6,615 nucleotides of DNA from an uncultured Prosthecobacter sp. (GTDB lineage: Bacteria > Verrucomicrobiota > Verrucomicrobiia > Verrucomicrobiales > Verrucomicrobiaceae), in NCBI GenBank assembly GCA_937941745.1, contig CALDGV010000272.1, forward strand, positions 1 to 6,615, written 5' to 3'. The notes under the pieces are model-generated. The model saw only the letters and a program-made list of their open reading frames with translations. It did not search any database and was not told the origin of the DNA. Positions 6,036-6,615 of this stretch are shown here, in pieces (the stretch's first letter is position 1; every line of letters begins with the position of its first letter). The position numbers and the translations under genes were made by a program.

Positions 6036-6615
6036 ATGCCACCAGCCACAGCCTTTGCCCCCTTGTCGCCAGCCGTTGGCATCGATCTTGGCGGAACCAA
6101 CATCAAAGCAGCGCTGATTGACCGGGAGACGGGCAGGATGATTGCCAGCCGCTCTCTGCCCACGCTGGATGGGGAGTTCAACGGTGCCGAGCCTCGTTTT
6201 GCCCACACTGTCCGCGATCTGGTAAATGAGCTGGAAACTCTGGCGGGCGGGCAGGAGTTGCCGGTCGGTCTTTCTGCTCCTGGACTGGCGAATCCAGGTG
6301 GACGCTGCATCGACTGGATGCCCGGCCGCATGCATGGTCTGGAGAAGCTGGACTGGCCTGCTTTTTTGAAGCGCGAGGTCCGGGTGCTCAATGATGCCCA
6401 TGCGGCTTTGCTGGGAGAAGTGTGGGTCGGCGCAGCCCAGGGCTGCCGCGATGTCTTCATGATCACCCTGGGCACAGGGGTGGGGGGGGCCGTGCTGAGC
6501 GGTGGCAGACTTCTCAAAGGCCATGTTGGCCGAGGTGGTCATTTGGGCCACATCAGCATCGATGCCCATGCGCCCAAGGATATCTTCAACACGCCCGGCA
6601 GCCTGGAATCCTTCC
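6036..6615 (+). CDS. ROK-family protein (glucokinase-like sugar kinase), C-terminus outside window
   Basis: The reading frame opens at ATG 6036 and stays open to the window edge (193 residues visible; ROK kinases are usually near 300). ROK proteins are ATP-dependent cytoplasmic sugar kinases or sugar-responsive repressors. There is no N-terminal helix-turn-helix, so a kinase is more likely. Visible motifs are the phosphate-binding GIDLGGTNIKAAL (15-27), GLSAPGLANPGG (78-89), VLNDAHAALLGE (117-128) with the presumed catalytic base Asp120, and the adenosine-side GTGVGGAVLSGG (146-157). Two standard features are changed: the ExGH sugar-binding motif reads HLGH (169-172), and the usual CGCGxxGCLE zinc segment reads DIFNTPGSLE (182-191) with no cysteines. 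Substrate is therefore unclear. It starts 60 bases after fadJ with no terminator between, so it may be read from the same transcript. Confidence 0.88.
   Translation, partial: MPPATAFAPLSPAVGIDLGGTNIKAALIDRETGRMIASRSLPTLDGEFNGAEPRFAHTVRDLVNELETLAGGQELPVGLSAPGLANPGGRCIDWMPGRMHGLEKLDWPAFLKREVRVLNDAHAALLGEVWVGAAQGCRDVFMITLGTGVGGAVLSGGRLLKGHVGRGGHLGHISIDAHAPKDIFNTPGSLESF

Noticed and set aside
1..6615. CRISPR array, insertion sequence, tRNA/rRNA, toxin-antitoxin or defence system
   Set aside because: No regularly spaced repeats, transposase motifs, terminal inverted repeats, tRNA-like folds or defence-gene motifs were seen; the window is nearly filled by conserved housekeeping genes.

Overview
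This is a high-GC (about 60%) bacterial chromosomal segment with five genes, all on the + strand; the first and last run off the window edges. The likely source is a member of the Planctomycetota-Verrucomicrobiota-Chlamydiota group, most probably Verrucomicrobiota. That is inferred from three things: a planctomycete/verrucomicrobial-type esterase-like protein, a short 198-residue EF-Ts, and G-poor start regions without Shine-Dalgarno sites at four of the five genes whose starts can be judged. No 16S or other decisive marker is present.

Layout. Positions 1-893 hold the 3' end of a large alpha/beta-hydrolase-like (acetylxylan-esterase-like) protein. A 206-base gap follows, with a possible promoter near 930-957 and a run of three hairpins (1002-1068), one arm of which has an alternative partner. 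Next is the translation pair rpsB (1100-1786, ribosomal protein S2) and tsf (1818-2414, EF-Ts), 31 bases apart. It is closed by a hairpin, a textbook intrinsic terminator (2459-2489) and a probable back-up terminator (2501-2524). The usual followers pyrH and frr are absent.

After a 279-base gap rich in short inverted repeats comes a fatty-acid beta-oxidation operon: a FadI-type thiolase (2694-3971), then, 21 bases later, a FadJ-type fused enoyl-CoA hydratase/3-hydroxyacyl-CoA dehydrogenase (3993-5975). Together they would perform the last three steps of each beta-oxidation cycle, probably as a trifunctional complex. Sixty bases on, with no visible terminator, a ROK-family sugar-kinase-like protein begins (6036 to the window end). 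It lacks both the standard ExGH glutamate and the zinc-binding cysteines.

Overall this is ordinary core metabolism and translation. I see no mobile element, CRISPR array, tRNA, rRNA or defence system. The points most worth a second look are the structured rpsB leader, the atypical ROK protein, the shortened FadJ C-terminus and the repeat-rich leader of the beta-oxidation operon.
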